A stretch of 64,000 nucleotides of DNA from Arthrobacter sp. C2 (GCA_024207135.1 CP042428.1:3596001-3660000), one strand, 5' to 3'. Numbered from the stretch's first letter, positions 8,307-17,607 are shown. Numbers and translations: made by a program. Notes: a model not told the origin generated them from the sequence alone.

Positions 8307-8355
8307 CCCACCCAGCCCAGGGCTGGGTGGGCAGGTTGCCTCCGGGGCCGGTGGG

Positions 8356-9645
8356 TTATTCGTAGCGCAGGGCGTCGATCGGGTTCTGCCTGGCTGCCCG
8401 GCGGGCCGGCAAGGTTCCGGCCAGGAAAGCGATGAGCATGACCACTGCGATGATCAACGCCACGGATCCCGGGTCGAACTGCATGATGTGCAGCCCTGGG
8501 AGGTCGGAGAGCACGGTGTCGGCCAAGACGTTGCTAAGCAGCGATCCCAGGCCGATGGCGGCAAGGGCGCCGATGGCGCTTCCGAGGAAGCCAATGAAGA
8601 TGGCTTCGAGGCTGAACAGCGCGTAGACCTTTCCGCCGCCCATGCCCATGGCTTTCATGAGCCCGATTTCCCGGGTTCGTTCCTGCACGCTCATCAACAA
8701 CGTGTTGATGATGCCGAATCCCGCGGCAATCAACGCGATCACCGCAAAGGCGTTGAGCACCCCGACGATGCCGTTGATGACGCTTTGGAAGGTACCCAGC
8801 TGGTCCTGGATGGTCTGCCCGGTGTAGCCCTGCGCGGCAAGGGAATCCTTGATGCCCTGCGCATGCTCGGTCCCGAGTGCCTCGTCGAAATAGGCCGTTG
8901 CGACGATGAAGCCCTCAACGGCATTGCTTGGCTTGCCGGTGTCCTGAATGGCCTTGATCTTGTCGGTGAGGTTCTGGTTGATGCCGGAGCCGCCGCTCAG
9001 GAGGGTCTCGTGCTGCACGCCCACCACCGTGGCCTGGATGCTGCTTTGCGCGCCCGCATGGCTGGTCACCCCGATGCCAACCGTGGAGCCGACGATGTCA
9101 TCGGGGCTTCCCATCCCCAGGGTCTCGAGATATGTGGAGGGCAGCAGGATTTGGGGTTCGTTGCCGGGATTGTCCAGCTGGGCGCCCCCGGCAAGGTCCA
9201 CTTGGGTGATGCCCAGGTTCGGGTTCAGTGCCAGCTCGTACTTGCCCTGGTCGGCGAACTCGATGTAGTCCGGAGCAACCAAGACAACCGGTTCAACGTG
9301 CAGGACCCCGCTGGTGGCTGCGATCTCATCAAGGTCGCTGTGGGCCAGCATGCCCATGGAGCTGCCCGGGGGACCTGCCATGCTGCTGGAGGCCTTGGCT
9401 GCCGCCGGATCGTATTTCGCCGGACCCTCCGCCCCGGCGTCGTCTGCCTTGCTGACGATGATGACGTCGGTGGCGCCCATGGCGGCGACCTGGGTGTTGA
9501 TGTAGCGGGAGACGCCGGTGCCCACGGCGCTGGTGAGGGTGAGGGTGAAGGCCCCTATAAAGACCGCAACAATCGTGAGCGTGGTGCGCAGTTTGCTGCG
9601 GAAGGTATTGGAAATGGCCGAGGTGAGGATATCGGTGAATTTCAT
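8356..9645 (-). CDS. ABC transporter permease, FtsX/MacB-like
   Basis: A 429-aa membrane protein with MacB/LolC topology. One transmembrane segment lies near residues 17-40 (after KFTDILTSAISNTFRSKLRTTL). A large extracytoplasmic domain spans about 45-290. Three membrane segments lie in the C-terminal third, the FtsX domain, with INTLLMSVQERTREIGLMKAMG between them, and the tail is PARRAARQNPIDALRYE. The start ATG (9643-9645) overlaps the stop of the ATPase gene by 4 bases, so the two form an ABC complex. Substrates of this class are lipoproteins, antimicrobial peptides or cell-envelope stress signals; the one here is unknown. Confidence 0.9.
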   Translation of the reverse strand: MKFTDILTSAISNTFRSKLRTTLTIVAVFIGAFTLTLTSAVGTGVSRYINTQVAAMGATDVIIVSKADDAGAEGPAKYDPAAAKASSSMAGPPGSSMGMLAHSDLDEIAATSGVLHVEPVVLVAPDYIEFADQGKYELALNPNLGITQVDLAGGAQLDNPGNEPQILLPSTYLETLGMGSPDDIVGSTVGIGVTSHAGAQSSIQATVVGVQHETLLSGGSGINQNLTDKIKAIQDTGKPSNAVEGFIVATAYFDEALGTEHAQGIKDSLAAQGYTGQTIQDQLGTFQSVINGIVGVLNAFAVIALIAAGFGIINTLLMSVQERTREIGLMKAMGMGGGKVYALFSLEAIFIGFLGSAIGALAAIGLGSLLSNVLADTVLSDLPGLHIMQFDPGSVALIIAVVMLIAFLAGTLPARRAARQNPIDALRYE

Positions 9646-10343
9646 GCCCGGGCCGCCAGATCGTCTGCCGTGCTGTGGAGCCCGTCGCGCACATGAAATT
9701 GCCGGTCGCACCGCGAGGCCAGGTCGCGGTCGTGGGTCACGATGATCAGCGTGATGCCGCGTTCCTTGTTGAGTCGGAAGAGGATGTCTTCCACGACCGC
9801 GCCCGTGGCCGTGTCCAGGTTCCCGGTGGGCTCGTCGGCGAAGATGACCTTGGGGTCATTGACCAGGGCGCGGGCGATGGCCGCGCGCTGCTTCTGGCCG
9901 CCGGAGAGGTCGGTGGCCTTGTTCTTCGCCTTGTCAGCCAGCTCGAGCTGCTCCAGGGCGGCCATGCCGCGCTTCTTGCGTTCCCCGGGGGGCACCCCGG
10001 CAATCACCAGGGGAAGGACCACGTTGTCCAGGACCGAGGCATTGGGGGTCAGGAAGAACTGCTGGAACACGAAACCGAAGTCCCGGTTTCGCATCCTGTT
10101 CAGGTCCTTGCCCTTGATGTCGGCCGAGTCGATGTTCCCCACCCTGAGCGTCCCGCCGTCAATCGTGTCCAGCAGCGCCAGCAGGTGCATCAACGTGGAT
10201 TTCCCCGATCCGCTCTTGCCTACGATGGCCAGGGATTCCGCCTCATTGATCGTCAGCGAAACTCCCTTGAGCGCATCAAACCTGGATGGGCCGTGGCCAT
10301 AGGATTTCGTGATCCCCCGGGCCTCAAGAATTTTCATGGTCAT
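9642..10343 (-). CDS. ABC transporter ATP-binding protein, LolD/MacB-like
   Basis: A 233-aa nucleotide-binding subunit partnering the FtsX-like permease. Visible motifs are Walker A GKSGSGKS near residue 45, a Q-loop VFQQFF, signature LSGGQKQR, Walker B VIFADEPTG and a switch His in IVTHDRD. The frame is open upstream to 10667, but that stretch shows no family similarity. Conserved sequence starts at ILEARGITKSYG, so the ATG at 10343 (or 10337) is the likely start. The ribosome-binding site is weak. The operon lies between nsrR and hmp, but whether NO regulates it cannot be seen. Confidence 0.9.
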   Translation of the reverse strand: MTMKILEARGITKSYGHGPSRFDALKGVSLTINEAESLAIVGKSGSGKSTLMHLLALLDTIDGGTLRVGNIDSADIKGKDLNRMRNRDFGFVFQQFFLTPNASVLDNVVLPLVIAGVPPGERKKRGMAALEQLELADKAKNKATDLSGGQKQRAAIARALVNDPKVIFADEPTGNLDTATGAVVEDILFRLNKERGITLIIVTHDRDLASRCDRQFHVRDGLHSTADDLAARA

Positions 10344-10696
10344 CGGTGAACTTTCTGGACGTGGGAACCGCGCGGGAAGCACCGCGCGGGAATCTGCCAT
10401 CTCAATAAACCAACTTGAATCATATGCGTTGAAGGTACACGGACTGCAAGGTTTCGGTGTCTGAAAGATGGAATCGGTGTGCTGCCGTGGCGATGGCCAT
10501 CGATATCTTGTTGGCCCAGTCGGCCATCGGCCGGCTGATGCAGGGCGCCCACCTGCTCGTTGTCGAAGGTCCCTCGTGGAGCCAACATCCAGAGGAAGGC
10601 ATGACGAAAATGGTGGGTCAGCAATGCCCGGTAGCACTCGCAGGTGGTCCCAGGCGCGTGGCAACACGGTGGTCCCTTGGCGTTGGCAAATGACCG
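10344..10696. other. Intergenic region, nothing recognised
   Basis: About 350 bases between nsrR and the ABC operon. It must contain the promoter of the ABC operon (minus strand). No RNA gene, repeat or convincing small gene was found. Confidence 0.5.
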
Positions 10697-11143
10697 TCAG
10701 GGCATGGAGGGGAAAGGCAGCGGTGCCTTGGTGGAAACAGGGGTGAGATCATCGATGCTGAGCAGGTCCAGCTCTGCGTAGAAGGCTTCGCGCGCCCGGC
10801 GCAGGGCACTGCGCAGCTTGCACCCGGCAAGCAGCGGGCATGGAACACCGGCCTCGGAGATGCAGTCGACAACATCCTCGCGGAGATCGAGGTCGCGCAT
10901 CAAGGTGCCCACGCGCAGCTCCAGGCCGCGGCCGGTGATCTGCGATCCGCCGTAGCGCCCGCGCGCCACGTCCAGGGCGCCGCGGTTGCGCAGCTCCACG
11001 ACGGCCTTGGCCACGTGGTTGTAGGGCACGCCGATCTGCTCGGCGATGTCCTTGGTGGTGACCTGCTGGTCGCGACGGGAGCCGAGAAACATCAAGGTGC
11101 GCAGGCACACGTCTGCATAGGCGCTGAGTTTCACGTGTTCCAT
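10697..11143 (-). CDS. nsrR: Rrf2-family regulator, NsrR-type NO sensor
   Basis: A 148-aa regulator. The N-terminal winged helix (VKLSAYADVCLRTLMFL, then TTKDIAEQIGVPYNHVAKAV) is typical of Rrf2. Three cysteines, C94, C102 and C108 (CISEAGVPCPLLAGC), form the iron-sulfur cluster site of this family, and the surrounding LRSAL..A..AFYAEL matches NsrR more than IscR. NsrR represses hmp until NO destroys its [4Fe-4S] cluster. A perfect palindrome with NsrR-like half-sites lies before hmp 3.6 kb away, which supports the assignment. The start ATG at 11143 is chosen because conservation begins there; a GTG at 11134 is an alternative. Confidence 0.85.
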   Translation of the reverse strand: MEHVKLSAYADVCLRTLMFLGSRRDQQVTTKDIAEQIGVPYNHVAKAVVELRNRGALDVARGRYGGSQITGRGLELRVGTLMRDLDLREDVVDCISEAGVPCPLLAGCKLRSALRRAREAFYAELDLLSIDDLTPVSTKAPLPFPSMP

Positions 11144-11349
11144 TCTCGCAGGTGTTGGAATCCTGCGCAGTGATCCATGCCTCCGGCAGCCGGCGCCCGC
11201 CCGGTATTGCTCCCGCAACCGCTTCGATCATTTTCCCGGCCCCCGGTGATCCTGCCCCGCCTTCGACTTCGGGCGGCCCTGGCTCCCGCCGCGGAGCCGA
11301 ATACCGGAAACCTCCCGCTCGGGGCGGAAACCTGGCAGCCGTTCAAAGA

Positions 11350-11389
11350 CCTGTGGCCCGGATCCGGGGAACCGGTTCCGGGCCACAGG
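11350..11389 (-). terminator. Terminator after the 160-aa gene
   Basis: CCTGTGGCCCGGA at 11350-11362 pairs with TCCGGGCCACAGG at 11377-11389, just downstream of the minus-strand gene ending at 11409. Confidence 0.65.
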
Positions 11390-11408
11390 CCGAAAAGCAA
11401 ACGGGGGG

Positions 11409-11891
11409 TTAGGCCCAGACCTGGATCTGGCCGCCCTCGGCGCTGGGCTCGGAGAACTCCCAGATCCCGGTTTCCGGATCCGGTGCGGTGTAGGGCTGCA
11501 CGATGGCGACCGAACCGCCGTTGCGGTGCTCGGCCAGCACGTGGACGGCGTCCGTGGCGTCGTCCAGCAAGGTGACATCCGAGACGAAGGCCACGGCGTT
11601 GAACGATTCGCGTTGGTCCTGCAGCAGCTGGACGAGATCGGCCATCATGACCTCGGCGTCGATGTCGGCTTCCGGGTCGTCGAGGTCCTCGGTGGGCTGG
11701 ACGGCCAGCAGGCGCAATTCCGGCTCGGCGTTTTCCTCGGTGGCCGGTTCCACGGCGATGGCGAAGGGCAGGAAGACGCCCTGTTCCTCCAGCTGTTCGC
11801 GGGCCACGCCCAGGGCGGTGCCCAGGACCTTGTTCAGCTCGGCCTGGGCGGCCTCGTCGAGTTCGGCGATCTTGTTTTCGGGGGTGCTCAT
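11409..11891 (-). CDS. Conserved hypothetical protein, 160 aa
   Basis: An acidic soluble protein with no signal peptide or membrane segment. It alternates helix (AELDEAAQAELNKVLGTALGVAREQLEEQ) with strands, ends in GGQIQVWA, and shows no catalytic motif I can name. Its ATG overlaps the stop of the phosphomannomutase gene (ATGA at 11888-11891), so the two are co-translated and a hairpin ends the operon. Similar small acidic proteins appear next to this enzyme in related actinobacteria by my recollection, but no function is known to me. Confidence 0.75.
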   Translation of the reverse strand: MSTPENKIAELDEAAQAELNKVLGTALGVAREQLEEQGVFLPFAIAVEPATEENAEPELRLLAVQPTEDLDDPEADIDAEVMMADLVQLLQDQRESFNAVAFVSDVTLLDDATDAVHVLAEHRNGGSVAIVQPYTAPDPETGIWEFSEPSAEGGQIQVWA

Positions 11892-13309
11892 GCGTTGCTC
11901 CTGACGATTGAGAGGACCTGGTTGCGGATCGATTCCATGGTCGCGGTGTCTATTGCTTCCCCGTTGTAGCGGAGGAAGGGTTCGGTGTTCGAGGGGCGCA
12001 GGTTGAACCAGTACGACCCATCGACGGCGGCCACGGTGGTGCCGTCCATGCGGGTGACGGTGACCGGGGCATCGGTGAATTCCGCCAGCACGCGGGCCAC
12101 GGCCCCGGCCTTGTCCTGGACCTCGGAGTTGATCTCGCCGGAGGAAACGTAAGGCTCGTACTCGGCGGCGAACTCGCTCAACGGGGTGTCCTGGTGGCCG
12201 AGGGCCGCCAGCACGTGCATCGCCGCGAGCATGCCGGTGTCAGCGTTGTAGAAGTCGCGGAAGTAGTAGTGGGCGGAGTGCTCCCCGCCGAAGACCGCGC
12301 CCTGCTCGGCCATGACGGCCTTGATGAAGGAGTGCCCCACGCGGGTGACCACCGGGCGGCCGCCGGCGGCGGTGACGGCCTCGGGCACGGCGCGGGAGGT
12401 GATCAGGTTGTGGATGATGACCGGGGTGTCCTCGCCCGCGGCCCGGGCCCGGGCGATCTCGCGCACCGCGACCAGGGCGGTGATCGCCGAGGGGGAGACC
12501 GGCGCGCCCTTTTCGTCGATCACGAAGCAGCGGTCCGCGTCCCCGTCGAAGGCAAGCCCGATGTCGGCTCCGTGCTCGATGACCGCCGCCTGCAGGTCGC
12601 GCAGGTTTTCCGGCTCCAGCGGGTTGGCCGGGTGGTTGGGGAAGGTGCCGTCGAGTTCGAAGTACATCTCGATGATTTCCAGCGGCAGCCCAGGCAGCAA
12701 GGTGTCGCCGAGCACCGCGGGGGTGGTGAGCCCGCCCATGCCGTTGGCCGCGTCGACCACGACCTTCAGCGGGCGGATGCCTGAGAGGTCGACCAGTTCG
12801 CGCAGGTAAGCGGCGTAGTCCGCCAGTACGTCGGCTTCGGTGACGGTGCCCTCGGGGGCCTCGGTGGACACCGGCAGGCCCTCGTCCAGGTAGGACTGGG
12901 CCAGGTCGCGGATGTCGAAGAGCCCGGTGTCCGAGGAGACCGGGACGGCACCGGCCTTGGCCATCTTGATGCCGTTGTAGGCGGCGGGGTTGTGGCTGGC
13001 GGTGAACACCACCCCGGCGCAGCCCAGCGAACCGGCGGCGAAGTACAGCTCGTCGGTGGAGATCAACCCGAGCATCTTCGGGTTGGCGCCGCGGTAGGCG
13101 GCACCGCGCGCGAAGGCAGCGGAAAATTCGGGGGAGGAGGGGCGCATGTCCCCGCCGACCAGGACGTCCTGTCCGGCCAGGCCCAACACGTCGACGAATG
13201 CGGCGCCAATGGCCTCGACCGCCTCTGTGGTAATGGTGGCCCCGACGATGCCGCGCACGTCGTAGGCCTTGAAGGACTCTGAAAGATCGATTTCCACACT
13301 CACACCCAT
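11888..13309 (-). CDS. manB: Phosphomannomutase/phosphoglucomutase
   Basis: A 473-aa alpha-D-phosphohexomutase that interconverts hexose 1- and 6-phosphates for sugar-nucleotide synthesis. The phosphoserine loop TASHNPAAYNGIKM places the catalytic Ser at 105. The Mg-binding loop DGDADR, the sugar-binding GGEHSAHYYF loop and a C-terminal phosphate-binding RPSNTEP are all present. The length fits the bacterial PMM/PGM group. The frame is open to 13432, but conserved sequence begins with SVEIDLSESFKAYDVRG, so the ATG at 13309 is preferred. It is divergent from the helicase gene at 13431. Choice between mannose and glucose phosphate cannot be made by eye. Confidence 0.9.
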   Translation of the reverse strand: MGVSVEIDLSESFKAYDVRGIVGATITTEAVEAIGAAFVDVLGLAGQDVLVGGDMRPSSPEFSAAFARGAAYRGANPKMLGLISTDELYFAAGSLGCAGVVFTASHNPAAYNGIKMAKAGAVPVSSDTGLFDIRDLAQSYLDEGLPVSTEAPEGTVTEADVLADYAAYLRELVDLSGIRPLKVVVDAANGMGGLTTPAVLGDTLLPGLPLEIIEMYFELDGTFPNHPANPLEPENLRDLQAAVIEHGADIGLAFDGDADRCFVIDEKGAPVSPSAITALVAVREIARARAAGEDTPVIIHNLITSRAVPEAVTAAGGRPVVTRVGHSFIKAVMAEQGAVFGGEHSAHYYFRDFYNADTGMLAAMHVLAALGHQDTPLSEFAAEYEPYVSSGEINSEVQDKAGAVARVLAEFTDAPVTVTRMDGTTVAAVDGSYWFNLRPSNTEPFLRYNGEAIDTATMESIRNQVLSIVRSNA

Positions 13310-13430
13310 GAGCTTATCCGGTTGGTCCGTCCCGCCGGGAAATTGGCGCAATGAAGGTGAGTAGCGACATAGGGGCGGCGTTTGCCGCCGGTGGGGGCAA
13401 GTGTCGGTGGACACTGGAATACTGGGGGCC

Positions 13431-15566
13431 ATGGACGCCTATACACCCAGCATTGATTCGGACTTGCGCTCCGCTGCCACTTCCATCCTGCGTTCCCTGG
13501 TCGGCCGGGACGATGCGCAGTTCCACGACGGCCAGTTCGAGGCCATTGAGGCACTGGTGGCCGGTGGCCGCCGGGCACTGGTGGTGCAGCGCACCGGCTG
13601 GGGAAAATCCGCGGTGTACTTCGTGGCCTCGCTGCTGCTGCGGGCCCGGGGAGCTGGTCCCACGCTGATCGTCTCCCCGCTGCTGGCGTTGATGCGCGAC
13701 CAGGTCGCCGCCGCCTCCCGGGCCGGGGTGCGGGCCGAGGCCATCAACTCCGCCAACGCCCTGGACTGGCAGTCGATTGCCCAGAAGCTCGACAACGACG
13801 AGCTGGACGTGCTGCTGGTGTCCCCGGAGCGGCTGAACAACCCGGTCTTCCGCGACACCCAGCTGCCGGCGCTGGTGGCGCGGATGGGCCTGCTGGTCAT
13901 TGACGAGGCGCACTGCATCTCCGACTGGGGCCATGACTTCCGTCCCGACTACCGCCGCATCAAGGACCTCATCCAGGCGTTGCCGGGCAACGTCCCGGTG
14001 CTGGCCACCACCGCCACGGCCAACGAGCGGGTGGTCCACGACGTGCAGGAGCAACTGGCCGTGGGAGGCGCCGAGGTCTTCACGCTGCGCGGCTCGCTGG
14101 CCCGCGAGTCCCTGCGCCTGGGCGTGCTGCGCCTGGCCTCGCCGCGCTCGCAGTTCGCCTGGCTGCTGACGCACCTGAACGACTTCCACGGCTCGGGCAT
14201 CATCTACACGCTGACCGTCTCCGCGGCCGAGGACATCACCCGGCTCCTGGCCGAGGCCGGGCACAAGGTGCTCGCGTACTCGGGTCGCACTGACACCGAG
14301 GAACGCCACCGTGCCGAAACCGCGCTGAAGAATAACGAGGTCAAGGCGCTGGTGGCCACCAGCGCGCTGGGCATGGGCTTTGACAAGCCGGACCTGGGCT
14401 TCGTCATCCACGTCGGGGCGCCCAGTTCCCCGGTGGCCTACTACCAGCAGGTGGGCCGCGCCGGCCGCGGCAGCATCAACGCAGACGTCCTGCTGCTTCC
14501 GGGCCCGGAGGACCGCGAGATCTGGCGATACTTCGCCACAAGTTCCATGCCGGACCAGCAGAAGGCCAACGCCGTGCTGCAGGAACTCGCCGCCACGTCC
14601 GGGCCGCTGTCGGTGCCCGCGCTCGAGGCCCGGGTCAACATCAAGCGCACGCCGCTTGAGCTGCTGCTGAAGGTGCTGGCCGTGGACGGCGCCGTGGAAC
14701 GGGTCTCCGGAGGGTGGATCGGTTCGGGCGCCCAGTGGTTCTACGATGCCGAACGCTACACCCGGGTGGCTGCCGCCCGCGTGGCCGAGCAGAACGCGAT
14801 GCTCGATTACGAAAACCTGAAAACCTGCCGCATGGAATTCCTGTCCCGGGCCCTTGACGACCCGGCCGCTGCCCCGTGCGGTCGCTGCGACAACTGCGCG
14901 GGCGTCTGGTTCAGCGATGACATCCAGGCCTCCGCCAAGGACTCGGCGCAGACTGCCCTGGGCAGGGTCGGGGCCCTGGTTGAGGCACGTCGGATGTATC
15001 CCGGCGGCATGGAAAAACTGGGTGTTCCGCTCAAGGGCAAGATCAAGCCCGAGTTCCAGGCCGAGGACGGACGGGCCCTGGCCCGGCTGACCGACCTGGG
15101 CTGGGGCGGCCGGTTGCGTGCCCTGCTCGAAAGCACGGACGAGCCGGATGCACCGGTGCCCCAGGCCATGCTCGATGCCTGCGTGAAGGTGCTCAGCGAG
15201 TGGAAATGGTCGACCAGGCCAGTCGCGGTGGTCTCCATGCCCTCGCGCTCCCGCCCGCAACTGGTCGGATCGTTCGCCCAAGGCATTTCCACCATCGGCC
15301 GGCTGCCTTACCTGGGGCAGTTGGAATACCGGGATCATGGGCCGCGCGGCGGCTCGGGCGGCAACTCGGCCTTCAGGCTCGCTGCGGTCTGGGACCAGTT
15401 CGTGGTTCCTGCCGAAATGGCCGAGAAGTTGGCCGGCGCCCCGGGCCCGATCCTGCTCCTCGACGACCTGGCTGACAGCCGGTGGTCGATGACCGAGGCG
15501 GCCAGGATCCTGCGCGAGGCCGGGGCCCCCGGGGTGCTTCCGTTTGTGCTGGGCGTGGCCGGCTAA
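13431..15566 (+). CDS. recQ: RecQ-family ATP-dependent DNA helicase
   Basis: A 711-aa superfamily 2 helicase for DNA repair. Motif I reads QRTGWGKS near residue 50 and motif II is DEAHCISDWGHDFRPDYRRI, the RecQ signature that includes the aromatic-rich loop. Motif III is ATTATA and motif VI is QQVGRAGRG. A zinc-binding segment follows (CRMEFL.. then CGRCDNCAG). No HRDC domain is evident. The C-terminal 200 residues contain phosphoribosyltransferase-like features (ILLLDDLADSRWSMTEAARIL), as seen in actinobacterial RecQ-like proteins. The ATG at 13431 follows a GGGGG stretch. A GTG at 13401 is possible but unconserved. Confidence 0.9.
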   Translation: MDAYTPSIDSDLRSAATSILRSLVGRDDAQFHDGQFEAIEALVAGGRRALVVQRTGWGKSAVYFVASLLLRARGAGPTLIVSPLLALMRDQVAAASRAGVRAEAINSANALDWQSIAQKLDNDELDVLLVSPERLNNPVFRDTQLPALVARMGLLVIDEAHCISDWGHDFRPDYRRIKDLIQALPGNVPVLATTATANERVVHDVQEQLAVGGAEVFTLRGSLARESLRLGVLRLASPRSQFAWLLTHLNDFHGSGIIYTLTVSAAEDITRLLAEAGHKVLAYSGRTDTEERHRAETALKNNEVKALVATSALGMGFDKPDLGFVIHVGAPSSPVAYYQQVGRAGRGSINADVLLLPGPEDREIWRYFATSSMPDQQKANAVLQELAATSGPLSVPALEARVNIKRTPLELLLKVLAVDGAVERVSGGWIGSGAQWFYDAERYTRVAAARVAEQNAMLDYENLKTCRMEFLSRALDDPAAAPCGRCDNCAGVWFSDDIQASAKDSAQTALGRVGALVEARRMYPGGMEKLGVPLKGKIKPEFQAEDGRALARLTDLGWGGRLRALLESTDEPDAPVPQAMLDACVKVLSEWKWSTRPVAVVSMPSRSRPQLVGSFAQGISTIGRLPYLGQLEYRDHGPRGGSGGNSAFRLAAVWDQFVVPAEMAEKLAGAPGPILLLDDLADSRWSMTEAARILREAGAPGVLPFVLGVAG

Positions 15567-15736
15567 CGGCGTTCGCGAGGCGGCACGTTTGCCGAAGGTT
15601 TCGGGGCGTGCCGGCAGGGTGGCGGCCCGCGGCAAGATTCGTGGCCGGCAGCTATGTTTATGCGTCCGAGCTGCTCCTAGAATGGGGCCAACGCAGAGTC
15701 ATGAATGCGTTTGCCACAATCCAAGGAAGTGTTGCT

Positions 15737-15985
15737 ATGGCTGAATTCATGGATGTCCACAACCACATGCAGGGCTTGTCCGCAGCGGACCTCAAGGCTG
15801 CGCACGAGGCTGATCTCGCCCTCCAGGGCGAGGAAGGCGTGGAATTCAAGAAGGCGTGGGCCGACCCGGTCAGCGGGAAGATCTTCTGCCTCTCTGAAGG
15901 CCCCTCCGCTGAAGCGGTCCAACGGGTCCACGAGCGGGCCGGCCACCTGGCCGACGAGATCTACGAGGTGCCGCTGGTGGTCTGA
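15737..15985 (+). CDS. DUF4242 family protein (SCO4226 nickel-binding type)
   Basis: An 82-aa protein. The sequence MAEFMDVHNHMQGL..DLKAAHEADLALQGEEGVEF..AW.D..SGKIFCLSE and the ending HERAGHLADEIYEVPLVV match the DUF4242 family. Its Streptomyces member SCO4226 binds nickel as a ferredoxin-like dimer. AAGGAAGT precedes the ATG at a normal distance, so the start is clear although the frame is open far upstream. It stands alone and ends before a very strong hairpin. Biological role unknown; His and Cys residues fit metal binding. Confidence 0.85.
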   Translation: MAEFMDVHNHMQGLSAADLKAAHEADLALQGEEGVEFKKAWADPVSGKIFCLSEGPSAEAVQRVHERAGHLADEIYEVPLVV

Positions 15986-16048
15986 ACCCTGATGCGGCCA
16001 CAAGGACCACAAGGAGTACCGGTCCACCGGCAAAAGTGAATAGGGGGG

Positions 16049-16096
16049 AATCGGGTCGCGTTGCCGCGGGCTTGGCAGCGGCAACGCGACCCGATT
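16049..16096 (+). terminator. Strong terminator after the DUF4242 gene
   Basis: A perfect 19-bp inverted repeat: AATCGGGTCGCGTTGCCGC at 16049-16067 pairs with 16078-16096 around a 10-base loop. Confidence 0.85.
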
Positions 16097-16251
16097 GCCA
16101 CTTGAACAGACCTGGAGGCGGACGCCCGCCATGGAGCGCTCTCGTATTTGAGTGGAAGCGGCCGATGGAACATGGCCTGCGGGTCCGGGCAGGGACAATC
16201 TTTGGTCCGTGCTACTTAGCGCTGGGTCTCGCCGGGCCGTACGCTAGAGAT

Positions 16252-17217
16252 ATGGAAATTCTGCTTTGGGTCGTCGTCCCGCTGCTCATTCTCGGTCTTG
16301 CGTGGATGGGACTGAAGAAGCTGCGTATCAAGAACTCGGCCGAGGTTTCTGCTGCAATCACCCCGGAATCGGCGCAGGCCGCAGCCGCGCAGCTGACCGG
16401 GGAAGGACACCGAGCCGTCTACAAGTCCTTGGCCCAGGGCGATTTCATGGCAGCGGTGCAAAACTACAAGGCCATGACCGGGGAAGGCTACAAGGCCAGC
16501 ATCATCGCGGTGCGGAGCCTGGAACGTTTCCCACAGGTCCGCAAGGAACCAGACCTCGGACCCACCATTGCCCAGCAGCTCGAAGCGGAACGCGAGGCGG
16601 CGAAGGCCGCGGAGCCCCAGGTCCCGCAGGTGCAGGAGCCCAGCGCGGCGACCGGCATCCCGAGCGAGCCCGTCCCGCCCCATGACTCCACTCCGGCTTC
16701 CGCGAATGAGCAGAACCTCGAGGACGCATGGGTGGTGCCCAGTGAATGGGCCGAGGAATTTGGAAGCGACGCGGAGCGGACCTCCACGCAGTTCAAGGTC
16801 TCCTACCTGGTGGACGGGGAATCCCGGGAGTTCGCCAGCGAGGACCTTCCGCCGGCCGAATACGACCAGTTCCTGTCGCTGGTGCGGGACAACGACCTGC
16901 CCGGGGCCGCGGGACTGATCGCCAAGCATTCGGGCCTGGAACAGGCCGAGATCCTGAAGATGCTTGCGGCTTCCCCGCTGGGTGGAGGCCAAGCCTCCAC
17001 CGCGAACATTGCCGACTTCAGCTTCGAGGGACAGGGACCGGACGGCGCCGTGAAGTTCAGCATCAACGACCTGGTGGAACCCGAACGTTCGGAGTTGCTG
17101 GACCACTTGCGCTTGGGTGAGCTGGACGAAGCAACCACCATTGTCGTCCGCCACACGGGCCTGCCCGATGAGATGGTGCGAACCCTGCTCAACGCATTCG
17201 GGGACGGCGACAAGTAG
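16252..17217 (+). CDS. Membrane-anchored hypothetical protein
   Basis: A 321-aa protein. An N-terminal membrane anchor (MEILLWVVVPLLILGLAWMG) is followed by a basic stretch and a cytoplasmic body. Residues about 45-100 form one helical domain (GHRAVYKSLAQGDFMAAVQNYK). A Pro/Glu linker occupies about 120-160. The C-terminal half holds repeats of the type YDQFLSLVRDNDLPGAAGLIAKHSG and LLDHLRLGELDEATTIVVRHTG, which look like a duplicated helical unit. The start is the ATG at 16252. A TACGCT box lies 6 bases upstream, which predicts a leaderless mRNA, and the upstream open frame lacks conservation and overlaps the terminator. Function unknown. Confidence 0.7.
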   Translation: MEILLWVVVPLLILGLAWMGLKKLRIKNSAEVSAAITPESAQAAAAQLTGEGHRAVYKSLAQGDFMAAVQNYKAMTGEGYKASIIAVRSLERFPQVRKEPDLGPTIAQQLEAEREAAKAAEPQVPQVQEPSAATGIPSEPVPPHDSTPASANEQNLEDAWVVPSEWAEEFGSDAERTSTQFKVSYLVDGESREFASEDLPPAEYDQFLSLVRDNDLPGAAGLIAKHSGLEQAEILKMLAASPLGGGQASTANIADFSFEGQGPDGAVKFSINDLVEPERSELLDHLRLGELDEATTIVVRHTGLPDEMVRTLLNAFGDGDK

Positions 17218-17347
17218 ATCCCCTAGCGGGATCCCCAAGGGGACCGCTTGAGGCCCCGTGCACCTGGAGCCCCGAAGGGGCCGGGTATGCGCGGTTTTGT
17301 CTTTGCCGAGGCAAATTTCCCGCAGCGGCGGTTCCTGCAGGTTAAAC

Positions 17348-17378
17348 GAAAACAGCCCCGAAAAATCGAGGCTGTTTC
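17348..17378 (-). terminator. Terminator after tRNA-Ser(GCT)
   Basis: AAACAGCC near 17350-17357 pairs with GGCTGTTT at 17370-17377, followed on the minus strand by T-rich sequence, directly downstream of the tRNA. Confidence 0.65.
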
Positions 17379-17381
17379 AGC

Positions 17382-17469
17382 GGACACGGGGGGATTTGAA
17401 CCCCCGGTCGAGTATAACCCCGACACTTCATTAGCAGTGAAGCCCATTCGGCCGCTCTGGCACGTGTCC
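17382..17469 (-). tRNA. tRNA-Ser (anticodon GCT)
   Basis: An 88-nt class II tRNA. On the minus strand the acceptor GGACACG pairs with CGTGTCC. The anticodon loop CTGCTAA gives GCT, which reads AGC and AGU. There is a long variable arm (GTGTCGGGG.. region) and a GTTCAAATC T loop. CCA is not encoded. Confidence 0.95.
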
Positions 17470-17607
17470 ATATTGCTGTTTCCAGCTCCCCTAGACTACC
17501 CAAAGCTGGCGCGCCGCACAAAACGAGCCCGAAAGGGCCGCAACAACCGCGCGGGAACGACCGACTGCCGCCGCCAATCGGAGGCCCGACGCGCTAACGT
17601 TGGCCGC

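Noticed and set aside
10344-10667. Extended start of the ABC ATPase gene
   Set aside because: The added 108 codons have no ABC similarity and unusual composition; the family start is at 10343 or 10337.
13314-15635. A 773-codon open frame on the minus strand
   Set aside because: It is antisense to the RecQ helicase; low-complexity artefact.
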